Source: Limnohabitans sp. 2KL-51 (lineage in GTDB: Bacteria; Pseudomonadota; Gammaproteobacteria; Burkholderiales; Burkholderiaceae_C). Taken from it: a stretch of 64,000 nt of DNA. The translations under genes and the position numbers were made by a program. Location of the stretch: positions 186,001-250,000 of the forward strand of contig NZ_NESJ01000002.1 of NCBI RefSeq assembly GCF_003063645.1, in the 5' to 3' direction. Below the pieces are notes generated by a model. The model was not told the origin of the DNA. It worked only from the letters and a program-made list of their open reading frames with translations, and did not search any database. Positions within the stretch are counted from its first letter, which is position 1. Each line of letters begins with the position of its first letter. Shown one piece after another: positions 1-7,235 of the stretch.

Positions 1-574
1 GGTTCATCAGGGCGTGGCTGTTGGCGTTCACTGTGAGCAGGGTGAAGCTGACGATCTCTTCTTCGCCTTGTGTCCAGCACTCCCACAAACCCGCCACCCC
101 CATGGGCTGGCCGTCGACGCGGGCGATGCGGGTGGGCACGGCTTTGCGGCTGCGCCAGTCGTCTTCCAAAAATGCCTGCATGGGGATGATGCAGCGCTGG
201 CCTTTGAGCCAGGTCTCACGTGTGGCCGTGGCGGTGCTCATGGTTTCATAGCGGGTCACGGCCAACTTGGTAGACCGGAGTTTGGCGTCTGACGCCGACT
301 TGACCCAGGTGGGCACCAGACCGAATTGGCCTTGGGCCAGTTCCATCACCAGTGGGCTGGCGGGGGCTGGCATGGGGGCGGCTTCAGCTGAATCCTCAAC
401 ATCAGATTCAGAGAGGGGCATTTGGGCTTGTTCAGCCACTACCATCGCCTTGCGGATGAAAAAACCCGGCTGGCGCGGCCAGACCTCTTTGCCCCGAAGG
501 GAATCGGGCGGAGCGATGCCAAAGGCCTCGGCGTACAGGTCGGGGCTTTTCAGGCATTCGTATTGGGTGCTCAT
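1..574 (-). CDS. SRAP (YedK/HMCES-like) domain protein, divergent, 3' end outside the window
   Basis: The visible 191 residues match the SRAP/DUF159 fold, including the stretches GQRCIIP, a Phe-Leu-Glu, and IARVDGQPMGVAGLWE. Active SRAP proteins use Cys2, exposed after Met removal, to crosslink to abasic sites in single-stranded DNA, helped by an Asn and a Glu. Here the protein begins MSTQYEC, so residue 2 is Ser. The usual N-A-R-x-E-T motif reads V-T-R-Y-E-T, so the Asn is also missing, while the Glu remains. An in-frame stop lies ten codons upstream of the ATG, so no longer start can restore Cys2. The family is clear; loss of the standard chemistry is inferred. The C-terminus lies beyond base 1. 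Confidence 0.8.
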   Translation of the reverse strand, partial: MSTQYECLKSPDLYAEAFGIAPPDSLRGKEVWPRQPGFFIRKAMVVAEQAQMPLSESDVEDSAEAAPMPAPASPLVMELAQGQFGLVPTWVKSASDAKLRSTKLAVTRYETMSTATATRETWLKGQRCIIPMQAFLEDDWRSRKAVPTRIARVDGQPMGVAGLWECWTQGEEEIVSFTLLTVNANSHALMN

Positions 575-632
575 GCGGTCGATGCTAACCGACCTGATAC
601 GCTAGGAACTCGATGACACGACCTACTTTCGA

Positions 633-1163
633 ATGCTGATCCGCTTCAACAAGCCCTATGGCGTGCTCAGCCAGTTCACCCCCGAGGGTCGCTGGCGTGG
701 GCTCAAGGACCACATCGACTTGCCCGGCGTCTACGTGGCCGGACGGCTGGACGCCGACAGCGAAGGCCTGCTGCTGCTGACCGACGACGGCCCAATGCAG
801 GCTCGCATTGCCGACCCGCGCTTCAAGATGGAAAAAACCTACCTGGTGCAAGTGGAGGGAATGGTGACTCAGGCAGCGTTGAACCAACTGAGCCGGGGGG
901 TGACGCTGAACGATGGCCCCACCCTGCCCGCATTCGCCATCGCGGTGGATCCGCCTGCCGACCTGTGGCCTCGCAACCCGCCAATTCGCGAGCGCAAGAA
1001 CAGTCCGACTTCTTGGCTGGAGCTGGTGATTCGCGAGGGCCGCAACCGCCAAGTGCGCCGCATGTCCGCCGCCGTGGGCTTGCCCACGCTGCGCCTGATC
1101 CGCACCGCCGTGGGGCCTTACAACCTGGATGGCCTGCCCACGAGTACTTGGCAGCAAGTCTGA
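633..1163 (+). CDS. rluE: 23S rRNA pseudouridine(2457) synthase RluE
   Basis: This 176-residue enzyme belongs to the RsuA/RluB/E/F group and lacks an S4 domain. It should convert one uridine in helix 89 of 23S rRNA to pseudouridine. The catalytic Asp sits in [14 protein letters not shown] (about residue 40). Two RluE-like blocks follow: LNDGPTLPA, and [19 protein letters not shown] ahead of [10 protein letters not shown]. Length is close to the E. coli enzyme without its N-terminal extension. The upstream neighbour reads in the opposite direction, so the gene probably has its own promoter in the short gap. The ATG is the first one in frame. Confidence 0.93.
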   Translation: MLIRFNKPYGVLSQFTPEGRWRGLKDHIDLPGVYVAGRLDADSEGLLLLTDDGPMQARIADPRFKMEKTYLVQVEGMVTQAALNQLSRGVTLNDGPTLPAFAIAVDPPADLWPRNPPIRERKNSPTSWLELVIREGRNRQVRRMSAAVGLPTLRLIRTAVGPYNLDGLPTSTWQQV

Positions 1164-1251
1164 GTCCGGGGCATTGGCTTGCGCCAAAGCGACGCCGGTG
1201 CCCGGCGACTTCCTGCACAATCGCGCATCTTTCAACCCCCAGAGAACCCCC

Positions 1252-1890
1252 ATGTCTGAATTGCTGAACAAACTCGAATGGCGCTACGCCTGCAAAAAAA
1301 TGGACCCGGCGAAAGCCGTTCCGCAAGACAAGGTCGATCGCATCATCGAAGCGGCACGTCTGGCCCCTACGTCGAGCGGTCTGCAGCCCTTCGAAATCAT
1401 CGTTGTGACCAACTCCGCTGTGCGCGAACAACTCAAGACCGCAGCGCGCGGCCAAGCCCAAATCACCGACGGTTCGCACCTGCTGGTGTTTGCTGCTTGG
1501 GACAACTACACCGCCGAGCGCATCAACATGATGTTTGACCTGACCAACGCCGAGCGCGGCGGCACCAACGAAGGCTGGGAAAACTACCGTCAGATGTTGC
1601 TCAAGAACTATCCCGCGCGCACCCCTGATGTGAACTACGAGCACGCCGCTCGCCAGGCTTACATTGGCTTGGGCGCTTCCCTGATCGCTGCGGCTTTTGA
1701 AGAAGTCGATGCCACGCCCATGGAAGGCTTTGACCCCAAAGCGGTGGACGCAATTTTGGGCCTGAGCGCTCGTGGCCTTCGCAGCGTGGTCATTGTGCCG
1801 CTGGGCTACCGCGCAACAGAAGGCGACTGGTTGGAGAACCTGAAGAAAGTGCGCCGCCCCACTGCGCAATTTGTGACCGAAGTCAAGTGA
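1252..1890 (+). CDS. nitroreductase family NAD(P)H-dependent oxidoreductase
   Basis: The 212-residue protein has the FMN-dependent NfsB-type nitroreductase fold. It opens with an alpha-helical segment containing YACKKMD, followed by AARLAPTSSGLQPFEIIVV, a typical FMN-phosphate-binding region, and ends with a GLRSVVIVPLGY segment. Such enzymes reduce nitroaromatics, quinones or flavins, and the physiological substrate cannot be read from sequence. The ATG used is preceded by an AGAGAA purine stretch and matches the usual family start. A strong intrinsic terminator follows, so it is probably monocistronic. Confidence 0.88.
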   Translation: MSELLNKLEWRYACKKMDPAKAVPQDKVDRIIEAARLAPTSSGLQPFEIIVVTNSAVREQLKTAARGQAQITDGSHLLVFAAWDNYTAERINMMFDLTNAERGGTNEGWENYRQMLLKNYPARTPDVNYEHAARQAYIGLGASLIAAAFEEVDATPMEGFDPKAVDAILGLSARGLRSVVIVPLGYRATEGDWLENLKKVRRPTAQFVTEVK

Positions 1891-1928
1891 TGACCCAGCC
1901 TGCTTGAAGCGCACCCGCTTCAAGCCCC

Positions 1929-1960
1929 CACAAAGCCGCAGATTCTGCGGCTTTGTGCTT
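1929..1960 (+). terminator. intrinsic terminator after the nitroreductase gene
   Basis: A perfect 13-bp stem (CACAAAGCCGCAG, 1929-1941, with its complement at 1945-1957) closes a 3-nt loop and is followed by CTTT. It lies 38 nt past the nitroreductase stop. The T tract is short but the stem is very stable. Confidence 0.8.
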
Positions 1961-2005
1961 TAACATCGAGCCTTCCCAAGTCGGGATGCAACCCAAGGAA
2001 ACACC

Positions 2006-2146
2006 ATGGCCAAAGGCGAACAACGCAGCAACAAAATGGCCAAGAAGCCAAAGAAGGACACCGCGCCCCCCAAGACGTTCACGTCCGACCGCCCCATGGC
2101 ACCGGCCACCTTTGTGGCCCCACGCGGCAAAGTCAAAGACAAGTGA
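2006..2146 (+). CDS. small basic hypothetical protein (46 aa)
   Basis: This short frame encodes 46 residues beginning MAKGEQRSNKMAKKPKKD and ending GKVKDK. It is Lys-rich in the N-terminal half and Pro/Ala-rich in the middle. An AAGGA stretch lies a few bases before the ATG, and the gene starts 49 nt after a terminator, so it probably has its own promoter and may lead into rluA 40 nt downstream. No domain is recognisable. Proteins of this size and composition are common as conserved hypotheticals in Burkholderiales. Binding to nucleic acid is only a guess from the charge. Confidence 0.65.
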   Translation: MAKGEQRSNKMAKKPKKDTAPPKTFTSDRPMAPATFVAPRGKVKDK

Positions 2147-2186
2147 TCTTTCCTGCCGAGCACATGGCTTGCGCAGTTCTGCCTGC

Positions 2187-2855
2187 ATGATCCCGATCCA
2201 CGAAGACGAGCACCTGCTGGTGCTGGAAAAACCCAGCGGATTATTGTCGGTGCCCGGTCGTGGCCCGGACAAGCAAGACTGCTTGTCCAAGCGGGTGCAA
2301 GACCGTTACCCCGAAGCCCTGATCGTGCACCGCCTGGACCAGGACACCTCTGGCCTGTTGCTCATGGCCCGGGGCATTGAAGCCCAACGCCGACTCAGCA
2401 AGTTGTTTGAAACCCGTCAAGTCAAAAAACGCTACGTCGCGGTGGTGACGGGCCAGCCTTTGCAATCCCAAGAGGCCGTAGTGCAAGACGACGATGGCTG
2501 GCGCACCATCGACGGCCCGATCTTGCTCGACTGGGAGCGCCGCCCCTTGCACATCATCCACCCCGAAGGCAAAGCCAGTCGCAGCCGTTGGCGGGCCCTG
2601 CAAACCAGCGACAGCGCCAGCCTGATTGAATTGGAGCCCGTCACAGGCCGCACGCACCAGTTGCGCGTGCATCTGCAAAGTATTGGCCATCCGATGCTGG
2701 GCGACTCACTTTACGCTCCACCGGACATCAAAGCGCTGAGCCCCCGCTTGCTGCTGCACGCACAAGAACTGGCCTTTGTGCACCCTTTTACAGACCAAGC
2801 TCTGGCATTCAAGGCCCCGGTGCAATGGTCGGCCACAACGCCGTTCACCACCTGA
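2187..2855 (+). CDS. rluA: RluA-type pseudouridine synthase (23S rRNA 746 / tRNA 32)
   Basis: The 222-residue protein is a compact RluA-family synthase without an S4 domain. Diagnostic blocks are EKPSGLLSVPGRG near the N-terminus, the catalytic HRLDQDTSGLLLMA (Asp near residue 52), and GRTHQLRVHLQSIGHPMLGD. In E. coli RluA modifies both 23S rRNA U746 and U32 of several tRNAs, and the short length fits that member better than RluC or RluD. The chosen ATG starts the conserved domain directly. An upstream in-frame extension would read back through the small gene at 2006 and is rejected. Confidence 0.9.
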   Translation: MIPIHEDEHLLVLEKPSGLLSVPGRGPDKQDCLSKRVQDRYPEALIVHRLDQDTSGLLLMARGIEAQRRLSKLFETRQVKKRYVAVVTGQPLQSQEAVVQDDDGWRTIDGPILLDWERRPLHIIHPEGKASRSRWRALQTSDSASLIELEPVTGRTHQLRVHLQSIGHPMLGDSLYAPPDIKALSPRLLLHAQELAFVHPFTDQALAFKAPVQWSATTPFTT

Positions 2856-2889
2856 GTGGGCCGCGGCCCCAGGTCCAATGCCTGCCAGT

Positions 2890-2987
2890 AGGTCGGTGCC
2901 TTCACGGTCCAACACAACATCTTTTCGCGAAGCGACACTTTCAAAGGGCGATGGTGCACCTTGTCGGGCCTGAAGGTACCGAGCCTG
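2890..2987. repeat. dispersed intergenic repeat, copy 1, with flanking inverted arms
   Basis: This segment lies between convergent stops. It holds an arm reading CGGTGCCTTCACGGTCC, then CTTTTCGCGAAGCGACA (2921-2937), then a second arm GGGCCTGAAGGTACCGAGCC that is roughly the reverse complement of the first. The 17-nt core recurs exactly at 17792-17808 in another convergent gap, preceded there by CCTTTACGGTCCGACA. It could serve as a bidirectional terminator-like element. The repeat is seen directly; the function is inferred. Confidence 0.6.
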
Positions 2988-2992
2988 CGCAG

Positions 2993-3901
2993 TCAGGGCC
3001 TCGCCAACTCACGGGGTTTGGCAATGCGGCCCGACACCAGGCCGCACAGCACCACCAGACCCATGCCCGTGAAGGCCATCGCGTCAGGGATGTGGTCAAA
3101 CAACCACCAGCCCATCAGCGTTGAAAAGCCCACCCCGGTGTAGAGAAAAGGCGAGACCACGGAAGCTGGGGCTTTGGAAAAGGCCACGATCAGCAGGTAC
3201 TGGCCCAGCGTGGCGGCCAGGCCCACCAAGAGCAGCAGCGCCCATTCGTGCAGACTTTGCGGTGTGACCCAAGCGTTGAACACCAGCAGCGTGCTCACCG
3301 CCCAGCCCACCCAACCCGTATAAAGCTGCATCACGGCCGGGTCTTCGGTACGCGTCATGTGGCTGGTCACGGCCTGGAACACGGCGTAAGTCAGCACTAC
3401 CGTGAGCGCCATCCAGCCGACCGAGCTGTCCACCTGCCCACCCGGACGGATGACCAGCATGGCCCCAAGCAGACCACCCACCACCATGAGCCAGCGCAGC
3501 GGCGAGACCTGCTCTTTCATGACAAAGCGGGCCAGCGCTGTGAGCACCAGGGGTGTAAGCATGACAATGGCGGTGAACTCGGCCACCGGCATGCGCTGCA
3601 AGCAGTAAAAGGCCAACAAGCTGCAAGAGACCATGAGCAGGCCGCGCAGCAACTGCAAGCGCAGGCTGTGCGTGCGCCACATGGCGCCCCCCCGCAGCGG
3701 GGCCAGCACCAGCGCAGTGCCCAGGGCCTGCACCGCGTAGCGAAACCAAAGCACCATCACGGGCGTGACACTGAGCATGACCCATTTGCTGGTGGCATCA
3801 CTGAAGCTCAGACTGGCCATAGCCAGCACGGCAAAAAGGATGCCGGGTCCTACCCAGGCGGCTTGGTCCGGGGAGTGGATGGCGTTCGGTGTGGTGTGCA
3901 A
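2993..3901 (-). CDS. EamA/DMT-family transporter
   Basis: The 302-residue integral membrane protein has about ten hydrophobic helices arranged as two EamA repeats, each of five segments. A short polar N-terminus precedes the first helix (ILFAVLAMASLSF). The end, GRIAKPRELARP, is basic and presumably cytoplasmic. DMT exporters of this type move small metabolites across the inner membrane. The substrate cannot be assigned. It is divergent from the TPR gene at 4070 and convergent with rluA. Confidence 0.85.
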   Translation of the reverse strand: MHTTPNAIHSPDQAAWVGPGILFAVLAMASLSFSDATSKWVMLSVTPVMVLWFRYAVQALGTALVLAPLRGGAMWRTHSLRLQLLRGLLMVSCSLLAFYCLQRMPVAEFTAIVMLTPLVLTALARFVMKEQVSPLRWLMVVGGLLGAMLVIRPGGQVDSSVGWMALTVVLTYAVFQAVTSHMTRTEDPAVMQLYTGWVGWAVSTLLVFNAWVTPQSLHEWALLLLVGLAATLGQYLLIVAFSKAPASVVSPFLYTGVGFSTLMGWWLFDHIPDAMAFTGMGLVVLCGLVSGRIAKPRELARP

Positions 3902-4069
3902 GCTCTATCCCATAAATGACTGGACTTATTTTTACATGCCATTTCCACTGACACAGTCACCTGCGGAAAGGGGTTTTTTAAGCCTGTTCACCGAAACGTT
4001 CATGACAACTGGGCCTGCAAGTCATTCGCCAGATAAAATAGCTTGCTTTGATTTGAGTCATATCCCTCC

Positions 4070-5287
4070 ATGTTGTTTTTCCCCTTTGAGCCAAGGCGCT
4101 TGGCTCTCCTGCGCCATGCCTACTGCCTGTCCACGCTGGCCCTTTCCCTGGGCCTGCTCGGGTGTACTTCGGCCTCGTGGGCGCAAAGCTCTTTAGCCGC
4201 CGAAGAAGCCATCAAAAAAGCCCTGCAAGCCGGGCAACTCACACAAGCCCGCCAACTGGTGCAAAAAGAGCGTCAAAACGCGCCCCAAGCGGTGCAATGG
4301 CGCTTCATGGAGGGCGTGGTTCAAGCCCAGCAGGGTCAGATTGACAAGGCCATCGAGACCTTCAAGCAAATCACCCAAACGCACCCCGACCACTCCGAGG
4401 CCTACAACAACCTGGGCGTGCTTTACGCGTCCAAGGGTGAGCTGGAAGCTTCCAAAACCTATCTGGAAAAAGCCCTGCAAACCCACCCCAGTTATGCAGC
4501 CGCCCACCGCAATTTGTCGGATGTGCACAGCCAACTGGCCAAACAAAGCTACGCCAAGGCCCTGCAGGTCGACCCCAAAGCCAAGGACACCGCCCCTCAA
4601 TTGACTTTGCTGGGCAGCATGGGCAACGATCTGCGTGGCCAGTCCCCCGCCCAGAATGTGGCTTCGCTCACGCGGCCTGCTCCTCCCGCTTCGGCTCCGG
4701 CTCTGACCCCGGGCCAAGCCGCCAACCAAGTCCCCGCAACTGTCAACGCTGCGACTTCAGCTTCGCCAGCTCCCTCAGCTGCCAAAGAGGCCCCCAGCAT
4801 GCCGGCCGTCGCGCCCACTGCGAGTGCCTCGGGAGCGCGTGCGGCCACAGTGACACCAGCCAAGCCCAGCACCACAGTTGCGGCAGCGGCCCCTGCCGCA
4901 GCGCCAGCCGCCCCGCCAACAGAAAAGCCTGCCGCCGATGCACGGCAAGCTGACCGCGCCGCCATCGACAAAGCTGTGCGGGACTGGGCCAAGGCCTGGA
5001 GCAACAAGGACATGCCGCGTTATTACGCCGCCTACGCGAGCAATTTCACACCCGCCAATCGGGCCAGCCGGGCGCAATGGGAGAGTGACCGCCGCATCCG
5101 CATCGTGTCCAAAAAATCGATCTCGGTGGAAGTGCGGGAGATGAAAGTCAGCTTCACAGGCGAGTCAGCATCGGTCCGCTTCCAGCAGATCTACACCTCG
5201 GACAATTTGAAGGGCAGCAGCCGCAAGACCCTGGAAATGGTGCGTCAAGGCAACCGCTGGCTGATCGTGCGCGAGTCGGTGAATTGA
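4070..5287 (+). CDS. exported TPR protein with C-terminal NTF2-like (Cds6-type) domain
   Basis: The 405-residue protein starts with a signal sequence (LSTLALSLGLLGC, then TSASWAQS), which could be cut by signal peptidase II at LLGC or by signal peptidase I after AQ. TPR motifs follow at about residues 45-160 (for example AYNNLGVLYASKGELEASK). A long Ala/Pro-rich linker covers about 195-295. The last 110 residues form an NTF2-like fold of the kind at the C-termini of some L,D-transpeptidases. The stop overlaps the start of the L,D-transpeptidase gene, so the two are translationally coupled and probably work together in the periplasm. Confidence 0.85.
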   Translation: MLFFPFEPRRLALLRHAYCLSTLALSLGLLGCTSASWAQSSLAAEEAIKKALQAGQLTQARQLVQKERQNAPQAVQWRFMEGVVQAQQGQIDKAIETFKQITQTHPDHSEAYNNLGVLYASKGELEASKTYLEKALQTHPSYAAAHRNLSDVHSQLAKQSYAKALQVDPKAKDTAPQLTLLGSMGNDLRGQSPAQNVASLTRPAPPASAPALTPGQAANQVPATVNAATSASPAPSAAKEAPSMPAVAPTASASGARAATVTPAKPSTTVAAAAPAAAPAAPPTEKPAADARQADRAAIDKAVRDWAKAWSNKDMPRYYAAYASNFTPANRASRAQWESDRRIRIVSKKSISVEVREMKVSFTGESASVRFQQIYTSDNLKGSSRKTLEMVRQGNRWLIVRESVN

Positions 5288-6693
5288 AACCTCATCGCGG
5301 CTTGCCGCCCCACGCTTCCCCAGGCCGCCCTGAGGCCAGCCCCGACTCAGCCCCCGTGCCCAAACCCCAGGCCTGGCGACTGAAGTGGCTGAGCATCGTG
5401 GGCGTGCTGATGATGGTGGTGGCCTGCCTGTGGTGGTGGGCCGACAGCGAGGACAATCGCCTTCAAAACGTCTGGCACCGCGTCAGCCTCAGCATGGGCT
5501 GGGCCTCCTCGCCAGCACTGCAGTGGCGTCTGGACTTCACCCCCCAGCCCGCAGATTCGCAGCTTGCCAACACCACAGATCCCGAGCACTTGGTGCGGCA
5601 GATTTATGCCCACCTGGGCGAAGGCGAGCGTGCCCAGGCCCTGGCCACAGCCAGTGTGCTGGTGGAGCGGTTCCCCAACTTCCAACTGGGCCTGCTGCTG
5701 TACGCCGACTTGCTCAACATCAGCTCAGCCAAGCCGGTGGCCTGGCCCGATAACGAAGAGCTCAATGCCCCGTCTTTGCGCAAGCGCCTGGACGAACTGA
5801 TCCTGGAATCCAAACGCCGTCTTCAGCGTGACAGCGCGCAAAGCCTGCAGGGCAAAATCCCGTCAGCCCTGGCCTTTCTCAGCCCACAGCAGGCCTACGT
5901 GGCGGCTGTAGACGCCTCCAAATCGCGTCTGTACTGGTTTGAAAACCGCAGTGACGGCGATGGCCGATTGCAGCTGCACCTGGTCAAGGAAAGCTACATC
6001 TCGGTGGGCATCAATGGGGTCGGCAAAAACAAAGAAGGCGATGGCAAAACACCACTGGGCGCTTATTTCATCCTGCGCAATTTGCCCGGCGAGAGCCTGC
6101 CCGATTTGTTTGGCGTTGGGGCCTTGACGCTGAATTACCCCAACGCAGTGGACGTGATGCGGAAAAAAACTGGCTCGGGCATCTGGCTGCACGGCACGCC
6201 CAGCGCCCAATACGCCAGAGCACCGGAGTCTACCGATGGCTGCGTTGTGCTCTCCAACCCCGAGATGGGGCGTTTGCTGCAAATGCCCGAGCTGCGCATG
6301 ACCCCGGTGATCATTGCCGAGCAACTCGAATGGGTAAACGCAGACCAAGCCGGGCAAACATGGGCCGCCTTCAAGCCATCGCTGGACAAGTGGCTGCAGG
6401 CGCGCAACGGCCGCGATCCCGAGGCCCTGAAAATTCACTACAGCCAGCGCTATGAACAAGACGGTATGGCTCTGGCGCAAGTCTGGCCTCGACTGGCCCA
6501 AACCACCTTGGGTTACAGCCAAACCCAGCCACTGGAGTTGGTGTCTGTTTTGAACTGGAAAGACCAGGACAACACCATGGTGGTGACGATGAAAGACCCC
6601 AACCAGACCTATCCCCAAGGTGCAGCCTATTTGCGAACTTATTGGCAGAAGGAAAATGGTCAATGGCGGCTGGTGTTTCAGGGGCCCACCTGA
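5284..6693 (+). CDS. L,D-transpeptidase (YkuD family), membrane-anchored
   Basis: The 469-residue protein has a polar N-terminus, one transmembrane helix (WLSIVGVLMMVVACLWWWA, about residues 34-52), a periplasmic helical region, the YkuD domain (about 195-350) and a C-terminal NTF2-like domain. The catalytic signature is visible as IWLHGTPSAQYARAPES, followed by T-D-G-C-V-V-L-S, with Cys as nucleophile. Such enzymes form 3-3 peptidoglycan crosslinks or attach proteins to the wall. The start codon is TTG, overlapping the preceding TGA. The next in-frame ATG would remove the cytoplasmic part and half the membrane helix. Confidence 0.9.
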   Translation: MKPHRGLPPHASPGRPEASPDSAPVPKPQAWRLKWLSIVGVLMMVVACLWWWADSEDNRLQNVWHRVSLSMGWASSPALQWRLDFTPQPADSQLANTTDPEHLVRQIYAHLGEGERAQALATASVLVERFPNFQLGLLLYADLLNISSAKPVAWPDNEELNAPSLRKRLDELILESKRRLQRDSAQSLQGKIPSALAFLSPQQAYVAAVDASKSRLYWFENRSDGDGRLQLHLVKESYISVGINGVGKNKEGDGKTPLGAYFILRNLPGESLPDLFGVGALTLNYPNAVDVMRKKTGSGIWLHGTPSAQYARAPESTDGCVVLSNPEMGRLLQMPELRMTPVIIAEQLEWVNADQAGQTWAAFKPSLDKWLQARNGRDPEALKIHYSQRYEQDGMALAQVWPRLAQTTLGYSQTQPLELVSVLNWKDQDNTMVVTMKDPNQTYPQGAAYLRTYWQKENGQWRLVFQGPT

Positions 6694-6735
6694 TCGCGCC
6701 AAACTTGACCCCGACAGTCACACAGCCAAAACCGC

Positions 6736-7026
6736 ATGAACACCCTCATTCCGTTTTTCAATGCCCGCATCGCCCCTGACGGCGGCAGTTTTGATGCCTG
6801 GAAATCTCAGAACCTGCTCGACTCGCTGGAGCAAGGCGGCCTGCAATGGCCCAGCTCATGCCGATCGGGCACTTGCCGCACCTGCATGGGGCAGTTGGTC
6901 TCTGGGCAGGTGCATTACGATATGGCGTGGCCTGGCCTCACATCCGAAGAAAAAGCCGAGGGCTGCGTGCTACCTTGCGTGGCGCGCCCCCTGAGCGATG
7001 TGGTGCTGCAAGATCCCTTTGCTTAA
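6736..7026 (+). CDS. plant-type [2Fe-2S] ferredoxin
   Basis: The 96-residue protein carries the four cluster cysteines in the order CRSGTCRTC (about residues 46-54) and a later VLPCVARP (about residue 82). This matches the Cx4Cx2C...C pattern of plant-type ferredoxins. It is a free-standing electron carrier with no reductase fused. The gene follows the L,D-transpeptidase by 42 nt on the same strand, but no functional link is evident. A REP-like element follows. Confidence 0.9.
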   Translation: MNTLIPFFNARIAPDGGSFDAWKSQNLLDSLEQGGLQWPSSCRSGTCRTCMGQLVSGQVHYDMAWPGLTSEEKAEGCVLPCVARPLSDVVLQDPFA

Positions 7027-7074
7027 CTTATCGATCCGGTCCCTTGAAGTCTTGAACAACTTTCGAGAGATGTC

Positions 7075-7157
7075 CTTTTTTGTAGGAGCCACCCTGTAGG
7101 CGATGGGCGTGGAACACGCCTTGCAAGCCATCGCCCACGGGGTGGGCTCCTACAAAG
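7075..7157. repeat. REP-like palindromic doublet
   Basis: Two REP-type units face each other. The left unit (about 7078-7106) reads TGTAGGAGCC, then ACCCTGTAGGCGATGG. The right unit (7128-7157) reads CCATCGCCCACGG, then GGTGGGCTCCTACAAAG. Each has a TGTAGGAGC head, a small internal hairpin (GCCCAC/GTGGGC in the right unit) and a CGAT foot, as in Pseudomonas-type REP sequences. A 21-nt spacer separates them. It sits in the convergent gap between the ferredoxin and ntrC. Nothing else is seen in the gap. Confidence 0.75.
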
Positions 7158-7235
7158 ACAACAATATCTACATGCTCAGCACCAACAAGTGTCATTCAAA
7201 ATTCATTGGGCCGGATCAATAGGTACCCGCGTGCG

